From the NCBI RefSeq assembly GCF_001278845.1, contig NZ_CP012590.1, positions 992,001 to 1,056,000 on the forward strand: 64,000 nucleotides of DNA. Direction: 5' to 3'. This DNA comes from Actinomyces sp. oral taxon 414. Lineage in GTDB: Bacteria > Actinomycetota > Actinomycetes > Actinomycetales > Actinomycetaceae. Of this stretch, positions 1 to 8,327 are shown in pieces. The notes beneath the pieces are model-generated. The model made no database searches. It had not been told where the DNA came from and saw only the letters and a list, made by a program, of their open reading frames with translations. The position numbers were made by a program, and so were the translations under genes. Each line of letters opens with the position of its first letter. The first letter of the stretch is position 1.

Positions 1-1
1 C

Positions 2-454
2 CTCCTCGACAAGGTCATCGCCGCTCTCGAGGAGCAGGTCGGCGCCGACGACGGGGACCCCGACGAGTGGATGGCCGAGGCCCGCCGCCGCATGGGCGAC
101 GAGCCCTTCGAGGCCATGATGCGCATGCGCGAGCACGGCTTCGGGCCCGGGCCCTTCGGCGGGCCGGGCCCGGGACCCTTCGGCGGCCACGGTCACGGCC
201 ACGGGCGAGGGTGCGGGCGCGGCTTCGGACCCCGTCCCTTCGATGGGCCCGAGCCGTTCGACGACGGCGGACCCGGTCCTTTCGGCGACCCCGGGCCCTT
301 CGGTGGGCCGGAGTGCGGCCCGGAGCCGCGGGGGCGCGCCGAGCACCGGGAGTTCCACCGCCAGATGCGCCGCGCCCGCGCCCAGGCCCGCCGCGCCGGG
401 TTCAGGGCCCGCCGCGCCTGGACCCGGGCGCGCAGGCGCGAGGACCGGGAGTGA
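2..454 (+). CDS. Gly/Pro/Phe-rich protein, C-terminal part (5' end outside window)
   Basis: The frame is open from the left edge to a TGA at 452-454, so the start lies upstream of the window. The visible 150 residues begin with a helical, acidic stretch (LLDKVIAALEEQV), followed by a low-complexity segment rich in Gly, Pro, Phe and His (GFGPGPFGG, GHGHGHG). The end is a very basic Arg/Ala helix (QMRRARAQARRAGF). The acidic helix before a glycine-rich tail resembles the end of some small actinobacterial transcription regulators, but no diagnostic domain is visible. I do not assign a function. Confidence 0.6.
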   Translation, partial: LLDKVIAALEEQVGADDGDPDEWMAEARRRMGDEPFEAMMRMREHGFGPGPFGGPGPGPFGGHGHGHGRGCGRGFGPRPFDGPEPFDDGGPGPFGDPGPFGGPECGPEPRGRAEHREFHRQMRRARAQARRAGFRARRAWTRARRREDRE

Positions 455-543
455 CGAGGGCGGCCGGTCCCGCCGACCGCTGACCGTCCGCGGGTCCGGG
501 TGGAGCCGGCGGGTGCCCCGGCGCCGTGGGGCCGCACCATTGG

Positions 544-575
544 GGCCCGCCCGGGAATTGACTCCCGGGCGGGCC
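544..575 (+). terminator. strong GC hairpin after the Gly-rich gene
   Basis: A perfect 13-bp stem (544-556 with 563-575) closes a 6-nt loop about 90 bases after the stop codon. There is no clear T-run, as is common for terminators in high-GC actinobacteria. The rest of 455-767 shows no convincing gene. Confidence 0.5.
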
Positions 576-767
576 GGCCCCGGCGCCGGGGCGCCCGCCG
601 GCCGGCCCGCTTGGCGCGGGCTGTGCGCCCGCCCGCCGACCCGCCGGCCCGGTCGTGTCGCAGTGCGAGAAGAACGGTGGGCGTCGGCCGCGATCTGAGG
701 TAGAACCCAGTCACCGGGCCCGCCGACCCCTGCGCGGCCGGACGCCGAGACTGGGAGGAACGTTGTC

Positions 768-1520
768 ATGATGGGGCACTCGCACGTCGTCTCCGGGGTA
801 GCAGCCGGAATGGCCCTCTTCGGCACCGCGGCGCTGAGCATCCCCCCGCTCAGCGCCGGCGGGACCGTGACCACCGTCCCGCTGGGCGCCGGGCTCGGGG
901 ACCTGCCCCTGACCCACGTCGTCGCGGCGTCGCTCATCATGGGCGTCACGGCCCTCCTGCCGGACATCGACTCGCCCTCCTCCTCGGCCGCCACCGCGCT
1001 GCCCGGCGTCACCAGGCCCATCAGCCGCCTCATCGCCAAGGGAGGGCACCGAACCTGGACCCACAGCCTCGTGGGTTTCGCCATCGCGGCCTTCCTCACC
1101 TACGACCTCACCTTCTGGACCGTCACGGTCAACGGCGTCGACGTGCGTCCCGGCAACGGCGTCGTCCTGGGCCTGCTCATGGCCATCGCCGCCCGCGGGC
1201 TCGGCGTGCCCCGCAGCCGGGAGGGGACGCTGTGGGCCCTGTTCCTCATCGGCTTCGTCGTGGGGACGTGGGCGCTGGGGGAGAGCTCCCTGTGGTTCAT
1301 GCCGGCGCTCGTCGCCGCCGGCATGTGGGTGCACCGCATCGGCGACGACATGACCACCCAGTCGGTGCACGGCCTCCTCTACCCGCTGTTCAAGACCCAC
1401 CTGGCCGACCTGCCGGCCCTGCTGGGCGACGCCGGCAGCGGCCGGGAGCGCATCCTGAGGGGAGTGATGTACGTCTACTGCCTGTACTGCTTCGTCTACA
1501 TGGTTGTCACCGGGCGCTGA
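768..1520 (+). CDS. YdjM/DUF457-like membrane-bound metal-dependent hydrolase
   Basis: The 250-residue product starts MMGHSHVVSG and has the conserved motifs of the LexA-binding, inner-membrane-associated putative hydrolase family (YdjM-like). These are an N-terminal HSH, a LPDIDSPSS motif near residue 65, and GGHRTWTHS near residue 90. His and Asp in these motifs are the expected metal ligands. Four to five hydrophobic segments place it in the membrane. The start follows GGGAGG-type Shine-Dalgarno sequence (ctgggagga) at good spacing. A second in-frame ATG lies directly after the first, so the start could be one codon later. The family's reaction is unknown. The gene stands alone between two hairpin/repeat-bearing gaps. 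Confidence 0.8.
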   Translation: MMGHSHVVSGVAAGMALFGTAALSIPPLSAGGTVTTVPLGAGLGDLPLTHVVAASLIMGVTALLPDIDSPSSSAATALPGVTRPISRLIAKGGHRTWTHSLVGFAIAAFLTYDLTFWTVTVNGVDVRPGNGVVLGLLMAIAARGLGVPRSREGTLWALFLIGFVVGTWALGESSLWFMPALVAAGMWVHRIGDDMTTQSVHGLLYPLFKTHLADLPALLGDAGSGRERILRGVMYVYCLYCFVYMVVTGR

Positions 1521-1523
1521 GGT

Positions 1524-1595
1524 CGGGCGAAGTACGACGGCGGCCGGACGCCGGGACCGGACGCCGGGCGAAGCACGACGGCGGCCGGACGCCGG
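1524..1595. repeat. pair of 31-bp direct repeats
   Basis: The segments 1524-1554 and 1565-1595 are identical except for one base (agTacg against agCacg), separated by 10 bases that themselves repeat part of the unit (ccggacgccgg). The pair lies in the 186-base gap between the hydrolase and MetE-like genes. It could be a local duplication or a minimal intergenic repeat. Confidence 0.65.
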
Positions 1596-1706
1596 ACCCG
1601 GAGGCCGGGCCGTCCGGGCTGCGGGCGCCGCGCCCCGGGGCCGGGGGGAGCCGATAGCATCCCGGCGGCCGCACCCGGCCCCGCGACGCAGCACGACAGG
1701 ACCGCC

Positions 1707-2912
1707 ATGACCGTTCAGATCCGCACCACCCACGTCGGCTCCCTGCCGCGCACCGACGAACTCCTGAGAGCCAACGCCGCCCACGCCGAGGGCGCACTGG
1801 ACGACGCCGGCCTGGCCGCCGTCGTGAGGGCCCAGACCGACGCCGTCGTCGCCCGCCAGACCGACATCGGCCTGAGCATCGTCAACGACGGCGAGTACGG
1901 CCACGCCATGACCGAGAAGGTCGACTACGGCGCCTGGTGGTTCTACACCTTCGAGCGCTTCGGCGGCCTGGAGGTCATCGACCCCGAGCGGGCCGCCGCC
2001 GCCCGGCGCCCCACCCCCGCGGGCCGGCTCGAGCTCGACGCCATGACCTCCCGGCGCGACTGGGTCGCCTACGCCGACGCCTACTGCGACCCCACCAGCG
2101 GCATCCACCTGGCCGGCGCCCCCGCGCCCGTCATCCCGGCGGTCACCGGCGAGCTGACCTACACGGGCCGGCGGATCGTCGAGCGCGACGTCGCCGCCCT
2201 CAAGGCGGCGCTGGAGCGGGCCGGCCGGCCCGTCGAGGAGGGCTTCCTCGCCTCCATCAGCCCCGCGGCCGCCGCCCGCATCGGCAACTACCACTACGAG
2301 GACGACGAGGCCGCGGTGTGGGCGTGGGCCGAGGCCCTGCGCGAGGAGTACCTGACGATCACCGGCGCCGGGCTCACCGTCCAGATCGACGCTCCCGACC
2401 TGGCCGAGTCCTGGGACCAGTTCGAGGTCGAGCCCGACCTGGAGGACTATCGCCGCTTCTCCGCCGTGCGCATCGAGGCCCTCAACCACGCCCTGAGGGG
2501 CATCGACCCCGCCCGGGTGCGCTACCACGTGTGCTGGGGCTCGTGGCACGGCCCGCACTCCACCGACCTCGGCTTCGACAAGATCGTCGACCTGGCCCTG
2601 GGCGTCAACGCCGACGGGCTGAGCTTCGAGGCGGCCAACGTCCGCCACGAGCACGAGTGGAGGATCTGGAGGGACGTGGCCCTGCCCGAGGGCAAGTACC
2701 TCATCCCCGGCGTCGTCTCCCACGCCACCAATGTGCTGGAGCACCCCGAGCTCGTGGCCGACCGCATCGGGCGCTTCGCGGCCCTGGTCGGCCCCGAGCG
2801 GGTCGTGGCCTCCACCGACTGCGGCCTGGGCGGGCGCGTCCACTCCCACATCGCCTGGTCCAAGCTGGAGTCCCTGGTCCAGGGCGCCCGCCTGGCCTCG
2901 CAGCGCTTTTAA
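1707..2912 (+). CDS. MetE C-terminal-like cobalamin-independent methionine synthase family protein
   Basis: This 401-residue protein matches the short, single-barrel branch of the vitamin-B12-independent methionine synthase family; classical MetE is about 750 residues. It begins with the family signature RTTHVGSLPR. The zinc/thiol-activation residues appear in the expected order: His and Cys in HVCWGSWHGPH, a Glu in LSFEAAN, and a Cys in ASTDCGLGGR. It therefore probably transfers a methyl group to or from a thiol through bound zinc. Stand-alone members of this branch do not all make methionine from methyltetrahydrofolate, so the substrate is open. The ATG at 1707 directly precedes the signature. 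No metE partner or methionine-responsive leader is visible upstream. Confidence 0.8.
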   Translation: MTVQIRTTHVGSLPRTDELLRANAAHAEGALDDAGLAAVVRAQTDAVVARQTDIGLSIVNDGEYGHAMTEKVDYGAWWFYTFERFGGLEVIDPERAAAARRPTPAGRLELDAMTSRRDWVAYADAYCDPTSGIHLAGAPAPVIPAVTGELTYTGRRIVERDVAALKAALERAGRPVEEGFLASISPAAAARIGNYHYEDDEAAVWAWAEALREEYLTITGAGLTVQIDAPDLAESWDQFEVEPDLEDYRRFSAVRIEALNHALRGIDPARVRYHVCWGSWHGPHSTDLGFDKIVDLALGVNADGLSFEAANVRHEHEWRIWRDVALPEGKYLIPGVVSHATNVLEHPELVADRIGRFAALVGPERVVASTDCGLGGRVHSHIAWSKLESLVQGARLASQRF

Positions 2913-3020
2913 GGCGCCCGGAACGTCCGGCGCGCCCGTCGCGGCGCGTCCCGGGGCGGGGCGGCCAGTCCCGGGGCGCTCGGCGCGGTGTCGGCGTCCG
3001 GCCGCCCGGCCCCGCCGGCG

Positions 3021-4163
3021 TCAGGCGCCGACGGCGAGGCGCCGCGGCCACCACTGGCCCGTCGGCGGCGGCGGGCCGGCCGGGTCCCAGATGCCGGGGA
3101 CCGGGCGGGCGCAGTGCGGGCAGGCGCCATCGGGCGTGATCCGGTAGTCGACGACCCGGTAGCCGGCGCGGTCCACCAGGAGGTCCCCGCAGCCGGCGCA
3201 GCGGGTGGCGGCGCCGTCGCGGGTGCGCACATTGCCCAGGTAGACGTGGGCGATCCCGGCGTCGCGGGCGATGGCGCGGGCCCGCTCCAGGGTGGAGGCC
3301 GGCGTGCGCGGGATGTCCAGCATCCGGTGCGCCGGGTGGAAGGCCGAGAAGTGCACGGGCACCTCGGCCCCGAGCTCGGACACGATCCAGGCGCACTCGG
3401 CGGCGATCTCGTCGTCGGAGTCGTTGCGCCCGGGGATGAGCAGGGTGGTGATCTCCAGCCAGGTGCCCAGCTCCCTCACCCTCACGAGGGTGTCGAGCAC
3501 GTCGTTCAGGCGTCCGCCGGTCACGCGCCGGTAGAAGTCGTCGGTGAAGCCCTTGAGGTCGATATTGGCGGCGTCGACGGCGCCGAAGAGCTCCTTGCAC
3601 GGCTCGGGGCTGATCCACCCGGCGGAGACGGCCACGGCCAGCAGCCCCGCCTCGTGGCAGGCGACGGCGGTGTCGATGGCGTACTCGGCGAAAACGATCG
3701 GATCGTTGTAGGTGAAGGCCACGCCCGCTGCGCCCACGTCGGCCGCGGCGGCGGCCAGGGCCCGGGGCGTGGCCGGGGCGGCCAGGGTCTCGAACTGCCG
3801 GGAGGTGGAGATCTCCCAGTTCTGGCAGTACTTGCACGCCAGGTTGCAGCCCGCCGTCCCGAAGGACAGGATCGTCGAGCCGGGCAGCACGTGGGCCAGG
3901 GGCTTCTTCTCAATGGGGTCCAGGACGAAGCCGGAGGAGCGCCCGTAGGTGGTCAGCACAATGGCGTCCCCGACGCGGGCCCGCACGAAGCAGAACCCGC
4001 GCTGGCCGTCGCGCAGGGTGCACCGGCGCGGGCACAGCTCGCAGCGCAGCCGCCCGTCCGGCATGGCCCGCCACCACCGGGCCGTGTGGAGGGGCTCGGC
4101 GGACTGGGCCCCGGCGGGCCGCTCGGCGGCGGCGGGTGGCGCCCCGGCGGCGGGCGCCCTCAT
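3021..4163 (-). CDS. amrS: AmmeMemoRadiSam system radical SAM enzyme
   Basis: The 380-residue protein carries the radical-SAM [4Fe-4S] motif CNLACKYC (Cys106, Cys110, Cys113). Extra cysteines precede it (CELCPRRC at 41-48, Cys58), as in the PflA-like AmmeMemoRadiSam subgroup. The C-terminus adds a zinc-ribbon-like segment with CAGC and CPHC. The open frame runs further upstream, but ATG 4163 is preferred: it overlaps the stop of the AMMECR1 gene as ATGA, and homology starts nearby (ARWWRAMPDGRLRCELC). It is the third gene of a memo-AMMECR1-radical SAM operon, and coupling suggests equimolar synthesis. The three proteins co-occur in many prokaryotes, but their joint reaction is not something the sequence can settle. 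Confidence 0.9.
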   Translation of the reverse strand: MRAPAAGAPPAAAERPAGAQSAEPLHTARWWRAMPDGRLRCELCPRRCTLRDGQRGFCFVRARVGDAIVLTTYGRSSGFVLDPIEKKPLAHVLPGSTILSFGTAGCNLACKYCQNWEISTSRQFETLAAPATPRALAAAAADVGAAGVAFTYNDPIVFAEYAIDTAVACHEAGLLAVAVSAGWISPEPCKELFGAVDAANIDLKGFTDDFYRRVTGGRLNDVLDTLVRVRELGTWLEITTLLIPGRNDSDDEIAAECAWIVSELGAEVPVHFSAFHPAHRMLDIPRTPASTLERARAIARDAGIAHVYLGNVRTRDGAATRCAGCGDLLVDRAGYRVVDYRITPDGACPHCARPVPGIWDPAGPPPPTGQWWPRRLAVGA

Positions 4164-4828
4164 GGTCGCCGCCCCCGCGGCCCGTCCGGGACGACGCCGG
4201 GCGCGGCCTCCTGCCAGGCGCTCACCGTGTAGGTCTGGACGACGACGTCGCGCCCCCAGTAGTCGGCGGGCAGGCCGGCCTTGCGGCGCAGGCGGGCCAG
4301 GAAGTCGGCCGGGTCGGGCAGTTGCTCCCACACCTGGGGCAGGAAGGTCGCGCGGTGCCCGGACGCGGACAGGACGACGCCGTCGACGCCGGGGCGCAGG
4401 CGGGCCAGGAGCTCGGCCTCGTCGGCCGCCGGCAGGACGGCCGGGGCGGACAGGACGGAGACCTCCACGACGACGTCGTCCAGTTCGCGCGCGGTCAGGG
4501 GCGGGAAACGGGGGTCGTGCAGGGCGGCGGCGACGGCGTTGGCCTCCACGTCCTCGCGCAGCGGGCGGCGGGCCACGAGGCTGCCGATGCAGCCGCGCAG
4601 GGCCCCGCCCGGCTCGCGCCCCGAGGTCAGGGTCACGAAGCTGGCCCCGGGCGCCTCCAGCCACTCGGCGGTCGGGCCGGCCGGAGCGGCGGGGGAGGAT
4701 GGACCGGCAGGCCCGGCCGGGGCGAGGCGGGCGTTAATGGCGCCGCGGGCCAGCGGCAGGAGGACCGGTCCGGCGTCGGCGGGTGGGACGGGGGCGGACG
4801 GAACGGGGGCGGACGGAACGGGGGTCAT
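4160..4828 (-). CDS. amrA: AmmeMemoRadiSam system protein A (AMMECR1 domain)
   Basis: The 222-residue product matches the AMMECR1 fold: SFVTLTSGREPGGALRGCIGS is followed by RPLREDVEANAVAAALHDPRFPPL, the usual core. The ATG at 4828 was chosen because it has an AAGGAG Shine-Dalgarno site nine bases upstream; a longer frame continues into the memo gene and is ignored. The N-terminus is a low-complexity repeat (PSAPVPSAPVPP). The 3' end overlaps the radical SAM start by four bases, and the memo stop lies 13 bases upstream, so the three genes form one operon. AMMECR1 proteins are thought to assist radical-SAM-dependent chemistry, but no enzymatic role is proven here. Confidence 0.9.
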   Translation of the reverse strand: MTPVPSAPVPSAPVPPADAGPVLLPLARGAINARLAPAGPAGPSSPAAPAGPTAEWLEAPGASFVTLTSGREPGGALRGCIGSLVARRPLREDVEANAVAAALHDPRFPPLTARELDDVVVEVSVLSAPAVLPAADEAELLARLRPGVDGVVLSASGHRATFLPQVWEQLPDPADFLARLRRKAGLPADYWGRDVVVQTYTVSAWQEAAPGVVPDGPRGRRP

Positions 4829-4841
4829 GGCGGGGGTCTCC

Positions 4842-5678
4842 TTACTCCTCGTAGAAGGCGACGGCGGCGTAGCCCACCACCCGGTCGGGGCTGCCAATGG
4901 TGTCGGCGGAGGTGGCCGACCCGAGCAGGCGCGGAACCAGGCCCCGCTCGCCGGCGGCCAGCAGGAGGGCGTTCACGCCGGTGGCGCCGCAGGCCTCCTC
5001 GTGGTCGATGTCGGCGCGCAGCGCCAGGATGCGCTCAATGGTCGCCTCGTCCACCCGCCGGGCCTCGGCCAGGGGCAGGTAGTGGGACAGGTCGGAGCTG
5101 ACCACCACCAGGGTGTCCGGGCGCCCCAGGAAGGGGCGGATCGCCTCGGCGGCCCGGTCGGGGGCGACCCAGCCCACGGCCAGGGGCACCACACTCGCCC
5201 CGGGCAGGACGGCGGTCAGGAAGGGGAGCTGGACCTCCAGAGAGTGCTCGGCGGCGTGGACGTCGGGGCGGGTGACCACCAGCCCGGCGGCGGCCAGCTC
5301 CTCGATCTGCGCGGGGACCTCCACCTCCACGGGGCCCAGCGGGGTGTCCATGGCCCGGCAGCCGGGCAGGGCCAGGGCGCGCACGCCCACCCGGTGGGCG
5401 GGCCCCAGCATGACCACCCGGCGGACCTGCCCACGCCGGGCCCCGGCCCGCGCCCAGGCCAGGGCCGCGGTGGGGCCGGAGTAGACGTAACCGGCGTGGG
5501 GGACGATGAGCGCCGCGGGGGCGGTGCCCCCGTCGTCCGCGCGCCGCGCCGCCGCCAGCATGGCCTCGACGTCGGCCCGCAGGCGGGCGGGCTCGGCGGG
5601 GTAGAACAGGCCCGCCACCGCCGGCGCACGCACCTGCTGGGACTGCTGGGATTGCTGGGACTGTGATGACTGGCTCAT
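4842..5678 (-). CDS. amrB: AmmeMemoRadiSam system protein B (Memo-like)
   Basis: This 278-residue protein contains the Memo family pattern: AVAGLFYPAEPARLRADVEAML at the start, LIVPHAGYVYSGPTAALA, VMLGPAHRVG, HAAEHSLEVQLPFL and VVSSDLSHYL. The conserved His and Cys residues of this class III extradiol-dioxygenase-like fold (PHAGY, AEHSLE, CGATG) are present. ATG 5678 is preceded by a GGGAG ribosome site. The N-terminus MSQSSQSQQSQQSQQ is a short Ser/Gln low-complexity tag before the conserved fold, unusual in a high-GC genome. It is the first gene of the Amr operon, divergent from hisC across 114 bases. Confidence 0.9.
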   Translation of the reverse strand: MSQSSQSQQSQQSQQVRAPAVAGLFYPAEPARLRADVEAMLAAARRADDGGTAPAALIVPHAGYVYSGPTAALAWARAGARRGQVRRVVMLGPAHRVGVRALALPGCRAMDTPLGPVEVEVPAQIEELAAAGLVVTRPDVHAAEHSLEVQLPFLTAVLPGASVVPLAVGWVAPDRAAEAIRPFLGRPDTLVVVSSDLSHYLPLAEARRVDEATIERILALRADIDHEEACGATGVNALLLAAGERGLVPRLLGSATSADTIGSPDRVVGYAAVAFYEE

Positions 5679-5792
5679 GAGGACCGCTCCCTGGATCGCC
5701 CGGCCCCTCCAGGCTACCCGCCCGGCCCGCCCCGCGGGGCCGATAACGCGGGCGCGGGACGGGCGGCGGGCGGGGACCGTAGACTCCCGTGC

Positions 5793-6944
5793 GTGAGCAC
5801 TCTTCCCCTGCGGCCCGGCCTCGAGGGCGAGGAGCCCTACGGGGCGCCCGAGCTCGACGTGCCCGTGCGGCTCAATGTCAATGAGAACCCTTACGCGCCC
5901 TCCCCGGGCGTCGTCGAGTCCATCGCCCGGGCCGCCGCCGGCGCCGCCGCCCGCCTCAACCGCTACCCCGACCGCGACTTCCCCGCCCTGCGCCGGGCCC
6001 TGGCCGACTACCTCGCCGCCGAGTCCGGGGTGAGGCCCGACTGGGAGGGCGTCTGGGCGGCCAACGGCTCCAACGAGGTCATGCTCCACGTGCTCCAGGC
6101 CTTCGGCGGCCCCGGGCGGGCCTGCCTGTCCTTCACACCCACGTACTCCATGTACCCCGAGTACGCGCGCGACACCCTCACCGACTACGTCACCGGGCCG
6201 CGCCGGGCGGACTTCACCCTCGATGCGGGCGCCGTCGCCGCCGCCATTGAGCGCGTGCGCCCCGCCGTGATCCTCCTGGCCAGCCCCAACAACCCCACCG
6301 GCACCGCCCTGCCCCTGGACGACGTGCGCACCGTCCTGGAGGCCGCCCGCGGCAACGGGCCGGCGGGCGCGGACGGCGCCGCCGCCGACGCCGTCGTCGT
6401 CATTGACGAGGCCTACGCCGAGTTCCGTCGTCCCGGCGTGCCCAGCGCCCTGGAGCTGCTCGCCGAGTCCGACGCCGCCGGGCCCCGCCACCCGCACCTG
6501 GCGGTGGCCCGCACCATGAGCAAGGCCTTCGGCATGGCCGGACTGCGCCTGGGCTACCTGGCCGCCGGGCGCGAGCTGGTCGACGCCCTGCGCGTCGTGC
6601 GCCTGCCCTACCACCTGTCCGCCCTCACGCAGGCGGCGGCCCTGGCGGCCCTGGGCCACCGCGAGGAGCTCATGGGGCAGGTCGCCTCGCTGCGCACCGA
6701 GCGCGACGCCCTGGTGACCTGGCTGCGCGGCCGGGGCCTGACCGCCCACGAGTCCGATGCCAACTTCGTGCTCTTCGGGCCCTTCGAGGACCGCGACGCC
6801 GTCTTCGCCGCCCTGCTCGAGCGCGGCGTCCTCATCCGCGTGGTGGGCCCGCGGGGGTACCTTCGGGTCAGTATCGGCACCCCCGACGAGATGGAGGCCT
6901 TCCGCTCCGCCCTCGTCGACGTCCTCAAGGAGACCCGAGCATGA
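5793..6944 (+). CDS. hisC: histidinol-phosphate aminotransferase
   Basis: A fold-type I PLP aminotransferase of 383 residues, of normal HisC length. The N-terminus has the substrate-site motif [15 protein letters not shown]. The PLP lysine is Lys244 in [15 protein letters not shown], the aspartate is in [10 protein letters not shown], and an Asn is in SPNNPTGT. The start is GTG at 5793 and its stop overlaps the hisB ATG as ATGA. It converts imidazole acetol phosphate and glutamate to histidinol phosphate. It leads the first half of the split histidine cluster (hisC-hisB-unknown). No His-rich leader peptide is visible in the short upstream gap. Confidence 0.95.
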   Translation: MSTLPLRPGLEGEEPYGAPELDVPVRLNVNENPYAPSPGVVESIARAAAGAAARLNRYPDRDFPALRRALADYLAAESGVRPDWEGVWAANGSNEVMLHVLQAFGGPGRACLSFTPTYSMYPEYARDTLTDYVTGPRRADFTLDAGAVAAAIERVRPAVILLASPNNPTGTALPLDDVRTVLEAARGNGPAGADGAAADAVVVIDEAYAEFRRPGVPSALELLAESDAAGPRHPHLAVARTMSKAFGMAGLRLGYLAAGRELVDALRVVRLPYHLSALTQAAALAALGHREELMGQVASLRTERDALVTWLRGRGLTAHESDANFVLFGPFEDRDAVFAALLERGVLIRVVGPRGYLRVSIGTPDEMEAFRSALVDVLKETRA

Positions 6945-7540
6945 GCCGCACCGCCCGCATTGAGCGCACCACCAGCGAGTCGTCCGTCCTCGTCGAGCTC
7001 GACCTGGACGGTACCGGCCGCACCGACGTGTCCACCACGGTCCCCTTCTACGACCACATGCTCACGGCGCTGGGCAAGCACTCGCTGATCGACCTGAGGG
7101 TGCGCGCCACCGGCGACACCGACATTGACGTTCACCACACCGTGGAGGACACCGCCATCTGCATCGGCGAGGCGCTGCGCGTCGCATTGGGCGACAAGCG
7201 CGGCATTGGACGCTTCGGCGACGCCCTCGTGCCGCTGGACGAGGCCCTGGCCCAGGCCGTCGTCGATGTGTCGGGGCGGCCCTACCTCGTCCACGACGGC
7301 GAGTCGGAGGCCTTCGTCCACCACCTCATCGGCGGCCACTTCACCGGCTCAATGGTCCGCCACGTCCTGGAGGCCATCGCCTACCACGCCGGGATCTGCC
7401 TGCACATGCGCGTCATCTGCGGCCGCGACCCGCACCACATCGCCGAGGCCGAGTTCAAGGCCCTCGCCCGCGCCCTGCGCGCCGCCGTCCAACCCGATCC
7501 CCGCGTGGACGGAATCCCCTCGACCAAGGGAGCCCTGTAA
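6941..7540 (+). CDS. hisB: imidazoleglycerol-phosphate dehydratase
   Basis: At 199 residues this is the monofunctional HisB dehydratase, without the phosphatase domain found in enterobacteria. It shows the manganese-binding histidine clusters expected for the family: [29 protein letters not shown] and [13 protein letters not shown]. It removes water from imidazole glycerol phosphate to give imidazole acetol phosphate, the substrate of the adjacent HisC. The gene overlaps hisC at its start (ATGA) and the next gene at its stop (TAATG), so translational coupling along the operon is likely. Confidence 0.96.
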   Translation: MSRTARIERTTSESSVLVELDLDGTGRTDVSTTVPFYDHMLTALGKHSLIDLRVRATGDTDIDVHHTVEDTAICIGEALRVALGDKRGIGRFGDALVPLDEALAQAVVDVSGRPYLVHDGESEAFVHHLIGGHFTGSMVRHVLEAIAYHAGICLHMRVICGRDPHHIAEAEFKALARALRAAVQPDPRVDGIPSTKGAL

Positions 7541-8274
7541 TGCACGACGACAAGCACAATGACAAGCACGACGGCCGCGACCCGCTCGACGGCCCCCGCG
7601 ACGGCGACGACATCGACGCCGAATTCGCCGCCCTCGTCGAGGGCCTGGACTTATCCGCGCACGAGGGGGCCGGCCCCGCCGACCGCGCGGTCGCCCCCGG
7701 CGACGCGCCCCACAACTCCTACTCGGCGCCCGAGCCCGCCGGGACGGCGCCCAAGGCCATTAAGATCGCCGTCGTTTTGACCCCCCTGGCCAGTGCCAAC
7801 GCGCTGGCGGCCCTGTGCGCCATGAGCGACCTCGACTGCACGATCGTGCCGGCCCGCTCGGGCGCGATCGCCGTCAAGGAGTTCGTCTCCGCCCACGCCG
7901 AGTGGGACGTGGCCGAGCTCCTGGGCGGCGTCGAGACCGAGCCCGCCGAGGCGGCCGAGCTCGCCAAGGCCCTGTCGCGCCTCTCCCGCGGCGGCGTCGT
8001 CCTCATGACGGCGGACCTGGCCACCGACGTCGGCATCGAGTCGGGCCTGTCGGGCACAATCACGGCGCGCCGCTACGAGAACGGCGCCGCCGGCGAGGAG
8101 GCCAGCTCGGGCCTGCTGCTGTCCGCCGTCGACCAGGTCGTCGAGGACATTCTGCTGGGCATTGTCAGGGCCGACGACGTCGAGGGCGCCCTGCGCTCCG
8201 GCGAGGTCACCCCCGGCCGGGCCATGCGCTGGTTCGGGCGCGGCCTGCGCGGCCGGCGCGACGGGGGGGACTGA
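7540..8274 (+). CDS. unknown protein coupled to hisB
   Basis: I do not recognise a named domain. The 244-residue product opens with about 75 charged, probably disordered residues ([16 protein letters not shown]). A compact alpha/beta region follows: IKIAVVLTPLASANALAALCAMSDLDC, a segment VVLMTADLATDVGIE, and a C-terminal Arg/Gly-rich end. The start codon shares one base with the hisB stop (TAATG), so it is translated with the histidine enzymes. Genes of unknown function in this slot are seen in related actinobacterial his operons, which suggests a regulatory or accessory role; that is inference. A strong hairpin follows the stop. Confidence 0.7.
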   Translation: MHDDKHNDKHDGRDPLDGPRDGDDIDAEFAALVEGLDLSAHEGAGPADRAVAPGDAPHNSYSAPEPAGTAPKAIKIAVVLTPLASANALAALCAMSDLDCTIVPARSGAIAVKEFVSAHAEWDVAELLGGVETEPAEAAELAKALSRLSRGGVVLMTADLATDVGIESGLSGTITARRYENGAAGEEASSGLLLSAVDQVVEDILLGIVRADDVEGALRSGEVTPGRAMRWFGRGLRGRRDGGD

Positions 8275-8283
8275 ACTCCCGTG

Positions 8284-8314
8284 CCCGGGCGGGGCCGCGG
8301 CGGCCCCGCCCGGG
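8284..8314. terminator. bidirectional GC hairpin between convergent genes
   Basis: A perfect 14-bp stem (8284-8297 with 8301-8314) with a 3-nt loop lies midway between the convergent his-operon gene and the deacetylase gene. The symmetrical position suits a terminator used from both sides. Confidence 0.6.
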
Positions 8315-8327
8315 CCCCCGGGTGCGC

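Noticed and set aside
711..2849. 712-codon open frame on the minus strand
   Set aside because: It is the complement of the YdjM-like and MetE-like genes; codon pattern is the GC-biased shadow and no domain is seen.
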